34,118 nucleotides of DNA from JANYBT01 sp038211475 (GTDB lineage: Bacteria; Acidobacteriota; Terriglobia; Terriglobales; Acidobacteriaceae): contig JBBQVN010000024.1 of NCBI GenBank assembly GCA_038211475.1, forward strand, positions 1 to 34,118, written 5' to 3'. Position 1 is the stretch's first letter, and each line of letters starts with the position of its first letter. The notes beneath the pieces were generated by a model. It saw nothing but the letters and a program-made list of their open reading frames with translations, ran no database searches and was not told the DNA's origin. This document shows positions 15,948 to 23,333 of this stretch, piece after piece. Position numbers and translations under genes: made by a program.

Positions 15948-16542
15948 CTTGCCCTCCTTTCCCGGATGAGCAGTTTTAAGGCGCGGGGAGGCACCGCCTT
16001 CGCAGGCCAGGGCCGCCCGCCCCTCGCCAAAGTGTGCACGAATCGGCTTCACAGCCGAGGGACACCCCGACGGATGGCTAAGTCAATTCTTTAGTGCTGA
16101 TGTTGTGGGATTGAGCGTCGCGAACTAACTGAGAGTTCTAGGAACGCCCAGCCGGTAGCGGCCAAAGGCCGAATGCTGTTATCCCGCTTATTAAGTTGGA
16201 ATATTGACAACATTGTGGGGCGTCCTTTCTAAAGAAGGGGTGAAAGCAGTTGCTAAGATGCCATAGGTTCGGCGTGCATGCAAGCAAAAAGTGAAGGAAC
16301 TTGAAAATATTTTGCGGCGCTGGATTTTGCTAAATCAAAACTGTCCGCGGCGTCACTGAGAGCTTCCCTCGATTTGTCACGCTGTTTCTTACCGTGAGAT
16401 AGTACCTGCTCGGGTGCAATGATCGTGGACGGTCGCATTCTTGTCGGTTCTGCCGGGCGCCAATCGCTCGCCGCCAGACTTTGGCACTCGCGCCCGTTCC
16501 GTCACTGTAGATTCATATAGACAAATGCCCAGGAGAGATTCG
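15948..16542. other. Gene-poor intergenic region (about 595 bp)
   Basis: This stretch carries the promoters of the divergent Cys-rich gene (minus) and the EVE gene (plus), and little else I can support. It contains a small CGGCC-AAA-GGCCG hairpin (16159-16171), a -35-like TTGACA (16204-16209) without a good -10, and a TTTTG-ctaaat-CAAAA inverted repeat near 16326-16341. It is somewhat richer in AT than its surroundings. No RNA gene is recognised. Confidence 0.5.
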
Positions 16543-16923
16543 ATGGACTACCTGCTCAAGACTGAACCAACGGTTTATTCTTTCGCCGACCTTTCGCGCG
16601 AAGGCACCACTATCTGGGATGGCGTCACCAATCCAGCAGCGGTCAAGCACTTACGCGAGATGCAACCCGGCGAGGGTCTTGTGATCTATCACACCGGCGA
16701 CGAGAAGAGCGCAGTGGGAACGGCCACGGTCGACAGCGTGGACCCGGCGGATCCGAAGAACCCGAAAGTAAAAATCAAAGCCGGAAAAGCCATCGCGAAG
16801 CCGCGAACGCTTTCAGATATTAAGGCCCATGCCCTGTTCGCCGACTCGCCACTGGTTCGCCAAGGCCGCCTCAGCGTGGTCCCGCTCAATGCGAAGCAGT
16901 TTGCCTGGCTAACCGGAGAGTGA
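16543..16923 (+). CDS. EVE domain protein
   Basis: A 126-aa protein consisting of one EVE domain, the PUA-like fold of human THYN1 and many bacterial proteins. The family is thought to bind modified bases in DNA or RNA; the ligand here is unknown. Recognisable elements are MDYLLKTEPTVYSFADL at the start, TIWDGVTNPAAVKHLREMQPGEGLVIYHTGDEKSAVG in the core (landmarks WDGV, NPAA and YHTGDEK), and the C-terminal DSPLVRQGRLSVVPL. The start is supported by AGGAGA (16531-16536) six bases before ATG 16543; an in-frame ATG at 16525 overlaps that site. It is a single gene, convergent with the next. Confidence 0.9.
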   Translation: MDYLLKTEPTVYSFADLSREGTTIWDGVTNPAAVKHLREMQPGEGLVIYHTGDEKSAVGTATVDSVDPADPKNPKVKIKAGKAIAKPRTLSDIKAHALFADSPLVRQGRLSVVPLNAKQFAWLTGE

Positions 16924-17050
16924 TCGAGTAGCGTTTCCGCAGTCTGTCAAATTGGAAGGCCAGGCGTTCGGGCATCTCAGCGGAAGAGGGCGGCAGGCTA
17001 AGTGGATTTCATCAAAGTAGCCTCGTGACCCGCAACCCCTCTCCGCCGTT

Positions 17051-17980
17051 CTAGTGCGACACAGTCGCAAACAAATCAGAATGCATGAGCGCCTGAAACT
17101 TCTGGTCGTCCGTCTTGAAATGCAGTTGCAGGTTGGAACTGGAAGACTCCACGGTCATGCTATCCAGCGCCACCTTCTCGGATGGGGACGCATTCAATTT
17201 GCGATAGAGCATCCCACCCTTCACCAAGGCAGAGAGTGTCGACGCAGTCACCGAATCTGCAGTCACGACGTCCAGGTCGAAATTCACTCCGCTGGTGAAA
17301 CTCATGGTGTAGCGCGAGCCCAGCAGGCGCTTCTTCACTGTCTCAAAGTCGGCAATGCCGGCAGCCTGGCCCAAAGCGGAGCGCATCATGTTTTGCGTGC
17401 CCTTCTGGTCTAGAATGCTCCACACTGGGCCGCCCTCGACGGGGCCCACCAGGTCTGTCATTTCGGTATTTGAATCGAAGCTTTCGACGCGTCCATCGCG
17501 GGCGTCCAACGCGCCATGCAACGCCGTCGTATTGCCGAACGCCAGAGTGTTGTCGTCCAGAAAAGTCATCAACATGCCGTTGCCCATGGGAAAAAGATCT
17601 GTCGTAAAATATTTCGTCGGCTTGATCTTCTTCAGCTTGAGTTTCTTCATTACGGCCTTGGTGGGAAATGGACCCTGAGCCACGCCAAAAGTCTGCACGC
17701 CATTTTTGGACAAGCGGTAGGAAGCGAAGGTCAACTGGTCAAGATCTTTGTCGGGATTGATTCCCACGCCCTTCAACGCAGTCTCGAATTGCTTCATGTT
17801 GTCGGGCAGCACCTGCTCTTTGAGCGCGATCGCTGTGGTGGAATCCTTCAGCGCTCGATAGTCCACCGAAACAATCTGCTGCACCTGCTTGGGAATCAAG
17901 GTGCGCGCCGCAGTTCCCAGCGGCATGGACCATGCCGCAGACGCCATCATTAGAAAAAATGCCAAAATTGCGCGTTTCAT
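17051..17980 (-). CDS. Secreted protein of unknown function
   Basis: A 309-aa protein with a Sec signal peptide (about residues 1-18, MKRAILAFFLMMASAAWS). The start at 17980 is chosen over one ten codons upstream because TGAGGT lies just before it and the signal peptide begins there. The mature part is mixed alpha/beta with regions such as IPKQVQQIVSVDYRALKDS and KLKLKKIKPTKYF. There are no Cys in the mature chain and no catalytic motif that I can identify. It has the look of acidobacterial secreted proteins of unknown function. It stands alone, 87 bases after the ftcD stop on the opposite reading side, so it is probably transcribed after ftcD or from its own promoter. Confidence 0.7.
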   Translation of the reverse strand: MKRAILAFFLMMASAAWSMPLGTAARTLIPKQVQQIVSVDYRALKDSTTAIALKEQVLPDNMKQFETALKGVGINPDKDLDQLTFASYRLSKNGVQTFGVAQGPFPTKAVMKKLKLKKIKPTKYFTTDLFPMGNGMLMTFLDDNTLAFGNTTALHGALDARDGRVESFDSNTEMTDLVGPVEGGPVWSILDQKGTQNMMRSALGQAAGIADFETVKKRLLGSRYTMSFTSGVNFDLDVVTADSVTASTLSALVKGGMLYRKLNASPSEKVALDSMTVESSSSNLQLHFKTDDQKFQALMHSDLFATVSH

Positions 17981-18067
17981 AAATACCTCAGAATTGGTGT
18001 GGTGGTTCACTTGGGAAGTTAGATGCGCGGAGACATTCTGCCGTCTCCCACCCGCGTCAACTCAAGT

Positions 18068-19612
18068 TTATGCCTTTCCTGGCGTCGCAGCCTCTCGGTA
18101 GTGGAGAGCAGCAACTCGCTTTCGTATTTCCGCCTGAAATTTTGCGTCCTTCGCGGACTCCAGGTTGATCTCAACATTGGCCAGCGCGCCAGTGATCGCC
18201 GCGGCGGCCAGTGCCAGGGCGGTGGTCAAATCGGAGTTCATGTTGGGATTAGTGATCGGCTGCAGGGTCTCGACGAGTTGCGCCACCTCGTTGGCTTTCT
18301 CGGCCACGCTTAGCGGAACCATGGTGGCCTGGTGCAGCGCCGTCTCGATCAGGCTGTCGCCATCAGCTGCGTCGTTGGCTATGTCGCCGGCTGTGCCGTT
18401 GGCTGGGTTGTTAGCTGCTTTGGCCCGCTTATAGGCCTTCATCACGGAATTGTAAGACTCGGCATCGGCATCAATAGCGGCCTTCAGTTCCTCGCGCAGC
18501 GGGCTGAGCCGGGCAAGGGCTGCGCTCAACTGGACTTCATGCTGCACATAAGCTTTCTTGCCGCGCGACATGCCGGCGACCATCGCGGCCAGACCAGCCG
18601 CCATGGCTGCGCTCGCCGCGGCTGCGCTGCCGCCGCCGGGTGTGGCAGTCGGCGCGGCCAGCTGTTCAACGAATGGCTCGACCCCGGCGCGCAATCCGCC
18701 CACGGCCACTTTGCCTCCCATCACCGCCGCCAGACGATTCTCCAGAATTAGCGACGAATCGAAGTTCTCGACTTGCAGAAACCATTCGGCCGCCTGCTCC
18801 AGCGCCTTCTTGGGGATGAGGCCGACGATCTCGCTTGAAACCGGTACGACGCCGTAGCGTGCCGCTTCCCGCTTCACATATTCGAACACGCGATGGATGG
18901 GAGTCTGTTCAAAGTCGGTGAGGTTCATGGAGACTTGCGCCGTGCCGCGCACCAGAAATCCCGCAGCCTTCACATAGCGGAGGCCGCCTGAAGAAAAGCG
19001 CACCGCCTTGGCGATCTTCTTGGCGATGTCCGCGTCGGGAGTGTTGAGAAATACGTTGTAAGCGACAAGGGCCTTGCGGGCGCCGACCACTGTAGCGCCT
19101 GCGGTGGGATGCAATTTGGCTTCGCCGAAGTCGGGCTTGCGGGCCGGGTTGGTGGCGATGTCGGCGCGAATTCCTTCAAACTGCCCGCGCCGGATGTTCT
19201 CCAAATTCTGGCGTTCCGGCGAGTTCGCCGCCGCCTCGTAGAAATACACCGGGACGCCAAAACGCCGGTAAATTTCCGCGCCCACGTGCCGGGCCATGGC
19301 CACGCAGTCTTCAAGGGTTAGGCCGTCGATGGGAATGAAAGGAATGACGTCGGCAGCGCCCATGCGGGGATGCGCTCCCTGGTGCGTGTTCAGATCAATC
19401 AACTCGGCCGCCTTGCCCACTCCGAGAATGGCGGCTTCCTGAATGGCTTCGCGGCTCCCGACCAGGGTGATGACGCAGCGGTTGTGGTCAGCGTCCATTT
19501 CGCGGTCCAGCAGGAATACGCCGGGGAGGTTCATGGCGGCGACGATGGCGTCCACTTTGGATTGGTCGCGGCCTTCTGAAAAATTGGGAACACATTCAAC
19601 CAGCGTGGACAT
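18068..19612 (-). CDS. ftcD: Glutamate formimidoyltransferase / formimidoyl-THF cyclodeaminase (bifunctional)
   Basis: A 514-aa fusion with the same architecture as animal FTCD. The transferase part (about 1-300) starts LVECVPNFSEGRD and has the catalytic His in NTHQGAHPRMGAADVIPFIP (His81). It moves the formimino group from formiminoglutamate, a histidine breakdown product, to tetrahydrofolate. The cyclodeaminase part (about 315-514) begins FVEQLAAPTATPGGGSAAA and releases ammonia to give 5,10-methenyl-THF. An Ala/Asn/Asp-rich insert at about 398-419 interrupts a helix of the second domain and comes from an imperfect GTTGGCTG-like repeat in the DNA. The start at 19612 fits the family; the longer frame upstream runs through repeats. 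Other histidine-degradation genes are not in the window. Confidence 0.94.
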   Translation of the reverse strand: MSTLVECVPNFSEGRDQSKVDAIVAAMNLPGVFLLDREMDADHNRCVITLVGSREAIQEAAILGVGKAAELIDLNTHQGAHPRMGAADVIPFIPIDGLTLEDCVAMARHVGAEIYRRFGVPVYFYEAAANSPERQNLENIRRGQFEGIRADIATNPARKPDFGEAKLHPTAGATVVGARKALVAYNVFLNTPDADIAKKIAKAVRFSSGGLRYVKAAGFLVRGTAQVSMNLTDFEQTPIHRVFEYVKREAARYGVVPVSSEIVGLIPKKALEQAAEWFLQVENFDSSLILENRLAAVMGGKVAVGGLRAGVEPFVEQLAAPTATPGGGSAAAASAAMAAGLAAMVAGMSRGKKAYVQHEVQLSAALARLSPLREELKAAIDADAESYNSVMKAYKRAKAANNPANGTAGDIANDAADGDSLIETALHQATMVPLSVAEKANEVAQLVETLQPITNPNMNSDLTTALALAAAAITGALANVEINLESAKDAKFQAEIRKRVAALHYREAATPGKA

Positions 19613-19677
19613 AAGGGAAAAGAATATAAGGCGCGGTTGGTCGAGAGCAACCGGAAGGTCTGGGACGGACGCTCTCT

Positions 19678-19761
19678 CGGCAAAGTCAACGGCGTTAACC
19701 ACAGAGGATACAGGGGAGCACAGGGTAACACGAACGGCAAAGTCAAAGGCGTTAACCACAG
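19678..19761. repeat. 27-bp direct repeat and ACCACAGAG-type dispersed repeat
   Basis: CGGCAAAGTCAACGGCGTTAACCACAG-type copies at 19678-19704 and 19735-19761 differ at one base and are separated by 30 bases of related text (AGGATACAGGGGAGCACAGGG). The TTAACCACAGAGG core resembles repeats I recall between genes in many soil bacteria. A similar stretch, CAGAGGCACAGAGAGACACG, occurs near 49-68 in this window. Confidence 0.7.
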
Positions 19762-19792
19762 GGTAACCCCCACGACGACGCGGTTGGCTTTC

Positions 19793-20386
19793 TCAGTGAT
19801 GGGCGAAACGGCCGATGCCTAGTCGCACTTGCACCGTATTAATGCCGGGGTTGGGCACGGTTAGACCTGCGTTGGAAATGTGCTGGTAGCGGACCTCGAC
19901 GCCCCAAGTGCGCCTTTGCAGGAAGTGCATGCCGAATGCAACGCCACTGGTGAAATTCACTTTCGAGGTTCCGAAGGGCACGTTCTGAGTGGTGAACAGC
20001 GTGCCGCCGCCAAGCTCCACGTAGGGCGCCACATTTCCGCGGGGTACGAAATTCCACTTCAGTCCGAGGGGATTGAGGCCGACGCCATAGGCAGTGCTCG
20101 AGGGCTGAAAGACCACGAACACCGGGACCGCGTCCACCGCGTACTCAAAGCGTCCCTTCAAGATGCTGGGCAAGTGCGCGCCGGTGAGCACCCATCCATA
20201 GCGCAGGCCGAGGTTGAACGCGCCGGTGCTCTTGGTGCCGCCGGGGACTGAATATCCGCCGCCCGTCCACAGTTGGATTTCGTGGTCACCTTTTTCGGGG
20301 CCGGGATGGTCCGGTACTTGCTGAGCAGCCGAAAGCGTAGCCAATAGTAAGAGAAATGCGGCGAGAGTTATGATTTCCTTTTTCAT
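19793..20386 (-). CDS. Acyloxyacyl hydrolase, PagL-like (lipid A 3-O-deacylase family)
   Basis: A 197-aa protein with a Sec signal peptide (about 1-21) and an alternating pattern typical of an eight-stranded outer-membrane barrel. The C-terminal RYQHISNAGLTVPNPGIN matches the PagL active-site region, with His169 and Ser171 in the positions of the catalytic His and Ser. Where PagL has its catalytic Glu, 14 residues after the His, this protein has Asn183. Family members remove the 3-O-linked acyl chain of lipid A in the outer membrane; with Asn here the activity is uncertain. The protein could instead be a structural relative. The start at the ATG for MKKEIITL is preferred over one five codons upstream. 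Confidence 0.75.
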   Translation of the reverse strand: MKKEIITLAAFLLLLATLSAAQQVPDHPGPEKGDHEIQLWTGGGYSVPGGTKSTGAFNLGLRYGWVLTGAHLPSILKGRFEYAVDAVPVFVVFQPSSTAYGVGLNPLGLKWNFVPRGNVAPYVELGGGTLFTTQNVPFGTSKVNFTSGVAFGMHFLQRRTWGVEVRYQHISNAGLTVPNPGINTVQVRLGIGRFAHH

Positions 20387-20481
20387 GGCGAGAGAAGACA
20401 ATTCAGCAGAGTAGCAGGTCGGCAGGGCGGAGAGCTAGGAAAGCTGTAGGGTTGGAAATTCGCGGCGAGACAAATCAGGCG

Positions 20482-21285
20482 CTACAATCCCAATCCTCCG
20501 TCCACGGCCAGCACCTGTCCGGTTATGAAATGTGGGGCGGTAGCGAAGAACATCATTGCGGCGGCGATTTCTTCGCCAGTGCCGTTGCGACGCATCGGAG
20601 TCTGTTTGGCCATCTGGCGCATGAAAGCGGCAGCGGAGGGTTCGCCGAGATCGATCATGCCGGGTGCGACCGCATTTACGGCAATCTGGGGCGCGAGGGC
20701 CTTGGCCATGACGCGGGTGAGCATGTGGAGCGCCGCTTTGGACGAGCAATAGTGCGCATGGGTGGCCCACGGGCGAAGCCCGCCCAGGGAGCCGAGATTG
20801 ATAATTTTGCCGCTGCGCAAACGAAGTTGCTTTAGAGCGGCGCGGGATACCAAGAAAGGGCCGCGGGTATTGGAGGCGAAGATGGCGTCCCATTGCTTGA
20901 CGGTGATGTCTTCGAACTCGACGGTTTCATAATTGGCGGCGTTGTTCACCAGCACATCAATGCCGCCCAACTCGCGGACCACGTCTTTGACCATCGCCTT
21001 CACGCTATTCTCATCGGTGACGTCGCACTTCAGCGCGACGGCCCGCACGCCACAGCCGGCGATATCGACTACGGTATGCTGAGCTTCCTTCGCCGAGTGG
21101 AGGAAAGTGATGGCCACATCGGCGCCCTCTCGCGCCGCAGCCAGCGCCATCGCGCGGCCCGAGCGCTTGGCCGCTCCGGTAATCAGAACTGACTTGCCTG
21201 CTAGCTTTCCGGTAGCGGTCGTCGTTGCGGTCTGGACTGCTGTCGTCATTGCATTCGTCGCTGCGTTCGTGGTTACGTTCGCCAT
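20482..21285 (-). CDS. Short-chain dehydrogenase/reductase
   Basis: A 267-aa SDR. NAD(P) binding is shown by LITGAAKRSGRA (34-45), the Asp of CDVT and VLVNNAA (111-117). Catalytic residues are Ser166 in INLGSLGG and Tyr179/Lys183 in HYCSSK. The end, ITGQVLAVDGGLGL, is typical. The TGAAKRSGRA form of the glycine motif resembles pteridine reductase-like and 3-oxoacyl-ACP reductase-like SDRs; the substrate cannot be fixed. The first ~25 residues are an unusual Thr/Ala/Asn-rich tract, and Met13 is an alternative start that would shorten it. It is divergent from the glutaredoxin-like gene across 72 bases. Confidence 0.88.
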   Translation of the reverse strand: MANVTTNAATNAMTTAVQTATTTATGKLAGKSVLITGAAKRSGRAMALAAAREGADVAITFLHSAKEAQHTVVDIAGCGVRAVALKCDVTDENSVKAMVKDVVRELGGIDVLVNNAANYETVEFEDITVKQWDAIFASNTRGPFLVSRAALKQLRLRSGKIINLGSLGGLRPWATHAHYCSSKAALHMLTRVMAKALAPQIAVNAVAPGMIDLGEPSAAAFMRQMAKQTPMRRNGTGEEIAAAMMFFATAPHFITGQVLAVDGGLGL

Positions 21286-21357
21286 GGGTGGGATTGTACC
21301 GCGCTGACTCGGCGGGGGCGATTGGAAAAGCGCTCGAGAACGGCTAAACTTCAGCAC

Positions 21358-21618
21358 ATGCCAGCCACGCCCGAGGTAATCTTGTACTCCCGCATGGGGT
21401 GCCACTTGTGCGAGGTGGTCAAGGCCAGCCTCAAGCGCCTGGAGAGGCGTGCGCGTTTCACTTGGCGAGAGATCGACATCGATACGGACGCGGAACTATT
21501 GGGTTTGTACAACGAGGAAGTGCCCGTGGTCTTTCTGCACGGCCGCAAAGCATTTAAGTACTTCATGGACGAAGAGGAGTTTCTGCGCAGGCTGGCGCGG
21601 GGAGAGGCGCGGGGATAA
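21358..21618 (+). CDS. Glutaredoxin-like protein (DUF836 type)
   Basis: An 86-aa thioredoxin-fold protein. The redox motif is GCHLC in ILYSRMGCHLCEVVKASL (Cys15 and Cys18), followed by the fold-typical cis-Pro segment EEVPVVFLHGRKAF. Such small proteins are related to glutaredoxin and probably reduce disulfides in the cytoplasm; the partner is unknown. The start at 21358 gives the usual short N-terminus before the first strand. It lies 38 bases upstream of the acyl-CoA ligase gene, so the two may be co-transcribed, although no functional link is evident. Confidence 0.85.
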   Translation: MPATPEVILYSRMGCHLCEVVKASLKRLERRARFTWREIDIDTDAELLGLYNEEVPVVFLHGRKAFKYFMDEEEFLRRLARGEARG

Positions 21619-21656
21619 CTTCCTGTCGGCGGTTTCTTCCGCTAAAATCGCTCGTC

Positions 21657-23225
21657 ATGCTTCGTACTCGACTTTACGCAGATCCCGCTGGGGTATTTGT
21701 CCACAATCTGGTGCTGGAGAGTTGCCGCCGCTTCGGGCAAAAGACCGCGGTGGTGGATACATCGTGCGGACGCCGCCTTGCTTACGCGGAGTATGGCGCG
21801 CTGGTTGAAAGTCTGGGCCACGGGTTGCTCGAAGCTGGGCTGCAACCGGGCGAAGTGGTCGCCATTTTTCTGCCGAACTCCTGGGAATTCTGCATCGCCT
21901 ATCACGCTGTCACGCTGGCCGGCGGGATTCCGACGTTGCTCAATCCGTCTTACCGCGACCGAGAAGTGCATCACCAGCTCGCAAACGCAGGCGCGGCCAT
22001 GCTGATTAGCGACGGCCCGCAACTTGAGGATGTACACCTTACCGATCTGCCAAACCTGCGGAGGGTTTACGCGACGCGCCAGCAGCCCTCCGGGGCAGAA
22101 AACTTTCGTGATTTGCTGAATGCCACGGCACGCCCGTTTCCCGAGCCTGGCGCAGCGGCCGACCAAACCTTGGGCGCTCTGCCATATTCCAGCGGCACGA
22201 CCGGATTGCCCAAAGGGGTGATGCTGTCGCACGCGAACCTGGTGGCGAATGTGTTTCAATTCCTTGCCCCCAATACGACGGAACTGAATCACGATGACAC
22301 CGTGCTCTCGATTCTGCCGCTGTACCACATCTACGGACTGAATGTGGTATTGAATCCGGTGCTGGTGCTGGGCGCGACGTTGATTCTGATGCCGCGCTTC
22401 AACGTTCCGGAAATCCTGAAGCTACTGGTATCGGATGCAGTCAGCATGATGCCGTTGGTTCCGCCCGCCATCAACGGGCTCTGCCAAGCGGCCGAGCAGG
22501 GACTATTCCCAAAACAACATAGCTTGCGCTGGGTGAAGTCGGGTGCCGCGCCGCTGGCGGCGGAATTGGCGCGCCGCTTCACTACGCTGACCGGAGCGTT
22601 GGTGATGCAGGGTTATGGCATGACCGAGGCGTCACCGGTCACCCACGTCGGATACATCACGCCCCAGCTTTATCGGCCTGAATCCATTGGCCGGCCGGTG
22701 GCCGAAACCGATTGCCGCGTGCTCGACCTCAACGACAGCGAAGTTGCGATTGGGGAGCCGGGCGAACTGGTGATGCGTGGGCCGCAGTTCATGCTGGGAT
22801 ATTGGAAGGAACCGCAAGCGACGGCCGCGGTTTTGCGCGATGGATGGTACTGGTCAGGCGATGTGGTGAGCCGCGACGCGCAGGACTTCTACATGGTGCG
22901 GGACCGGCGCAAAGAGATGATCAAGTACAAAGGCTTTCCGATTGCGCCGGCAGAAGTGGAGGGAGTTTTGCTGGAGCATCCGGCAGTGCGGGATTGCGGC
23001 GTGGTGGCGCGGCCGGATGCGGAGGCGGGTGAAATTCCGTGCGCGTTCATCGTGCTGCGCGCCGGGCAGGTGGCGTCACCAGCGCTGGAAAAAGACATCT
23101 GCGGATTCGTGGCGGAGCGGCTGACGTCGTACAAACAGCCGGGGGAAATTCGCTTTGTGGAGGCGGTTCCGCGGACACCATCGGGCAAGATCTTGCGACG
23201 CGAACTCAGGCAAGCATTGGAGTAG
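21657..23225 (+). CDS. AMP-forming acyl-CoA ligase (4-coumarate/long-chain fatty acid type)
   Basis: A 522-aa member of the adenylate-forming superfamily. It activates a carboxylic acid with ATP to an acyl-AMP and transfers it to CoA. The P-loop-like motif is YSSGTTGLPKG (177-187). GYGMTEASPVTH is the A5 motif, and YWSGDVVSRD contains the ATP ribose-binding Asp. RDRRKEMIKYKGFPIAPAEVE is the A8 hinge, and PSGKILRREL holds the A10 catalytic Lys. The overall order resembles 4-coumarate:CoA ligase and medium/long-chain ligases; the acid used cannot be predicted. It ends convergent with metH, about 108 bases apart. Confidence 0.92.
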   Translation: MLRTRLYADPAGVFVHNLVLESCRRFGQKTAVVDTSCGRRLAYAEYGALVESLGHGLLEAGLQPGEVVAIFLPNSWEFCIAYHAVTLAGGIPTLLNPSYRDREVHHQLANAGAAMLISDGPQLEDVHLTDLPNLRRVYATRQQPSGAENFRDLLNATARPFPEPGAAADQTLGALPYSSGTTGLPKGVMLSHANLVANVFQFLAPNTTELNHDDTVLSILPLYHIYGLNVVLNPVLVLGATLILMPRFNVPEILKLLVSDAVSMMPLVPPAINGLCQAAEQGLFPKQHSLRWVKSGAAPLAAELARRFTTLTGALVMQGYGMTEASPVTHVGYITPQLYRPESIGRPVAETDCRVLDLNDSEVAIGEPGELVMRGPQFMLGYWKEPQATAAVLRDGWYWSGDVVSRDAQDFYMVRDRRKEMIKYKGFPIAPAEVEGVLLEHPAVRDCGVVARPDAEAGEIPCAFIVLRAGQVASPALEKDICGFVAERLTSYKQPGEIRFVEAVPRTPSGKILRRELRQALE

Positions 23226-23333
23226 CAGACGGTCGCATCTGGAGCATGGTTATTTTTGGCATTGCGGCGTTTAGTGCTGGTTGTGAAGCACGGCTTGGGA
23301 TCAATCTGGCTGGAAGGGGTGAGGATGCGACGG

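Noticed and set aside
16253..16438. A 61-codon minus-strand ORF in the 15948-16542 gap
   Set aside because: No ribosome site, no recognisable domain and atypical composition; length is within chance.
23232..23331. 8-bp inverted repeat GTCGCATC ... GATGCGAC between the acyl-CoA ligase and metH genes
   Set aside because: The arms are 84 bases apart with no further pairing and no mobile-element content between them; could be chance.
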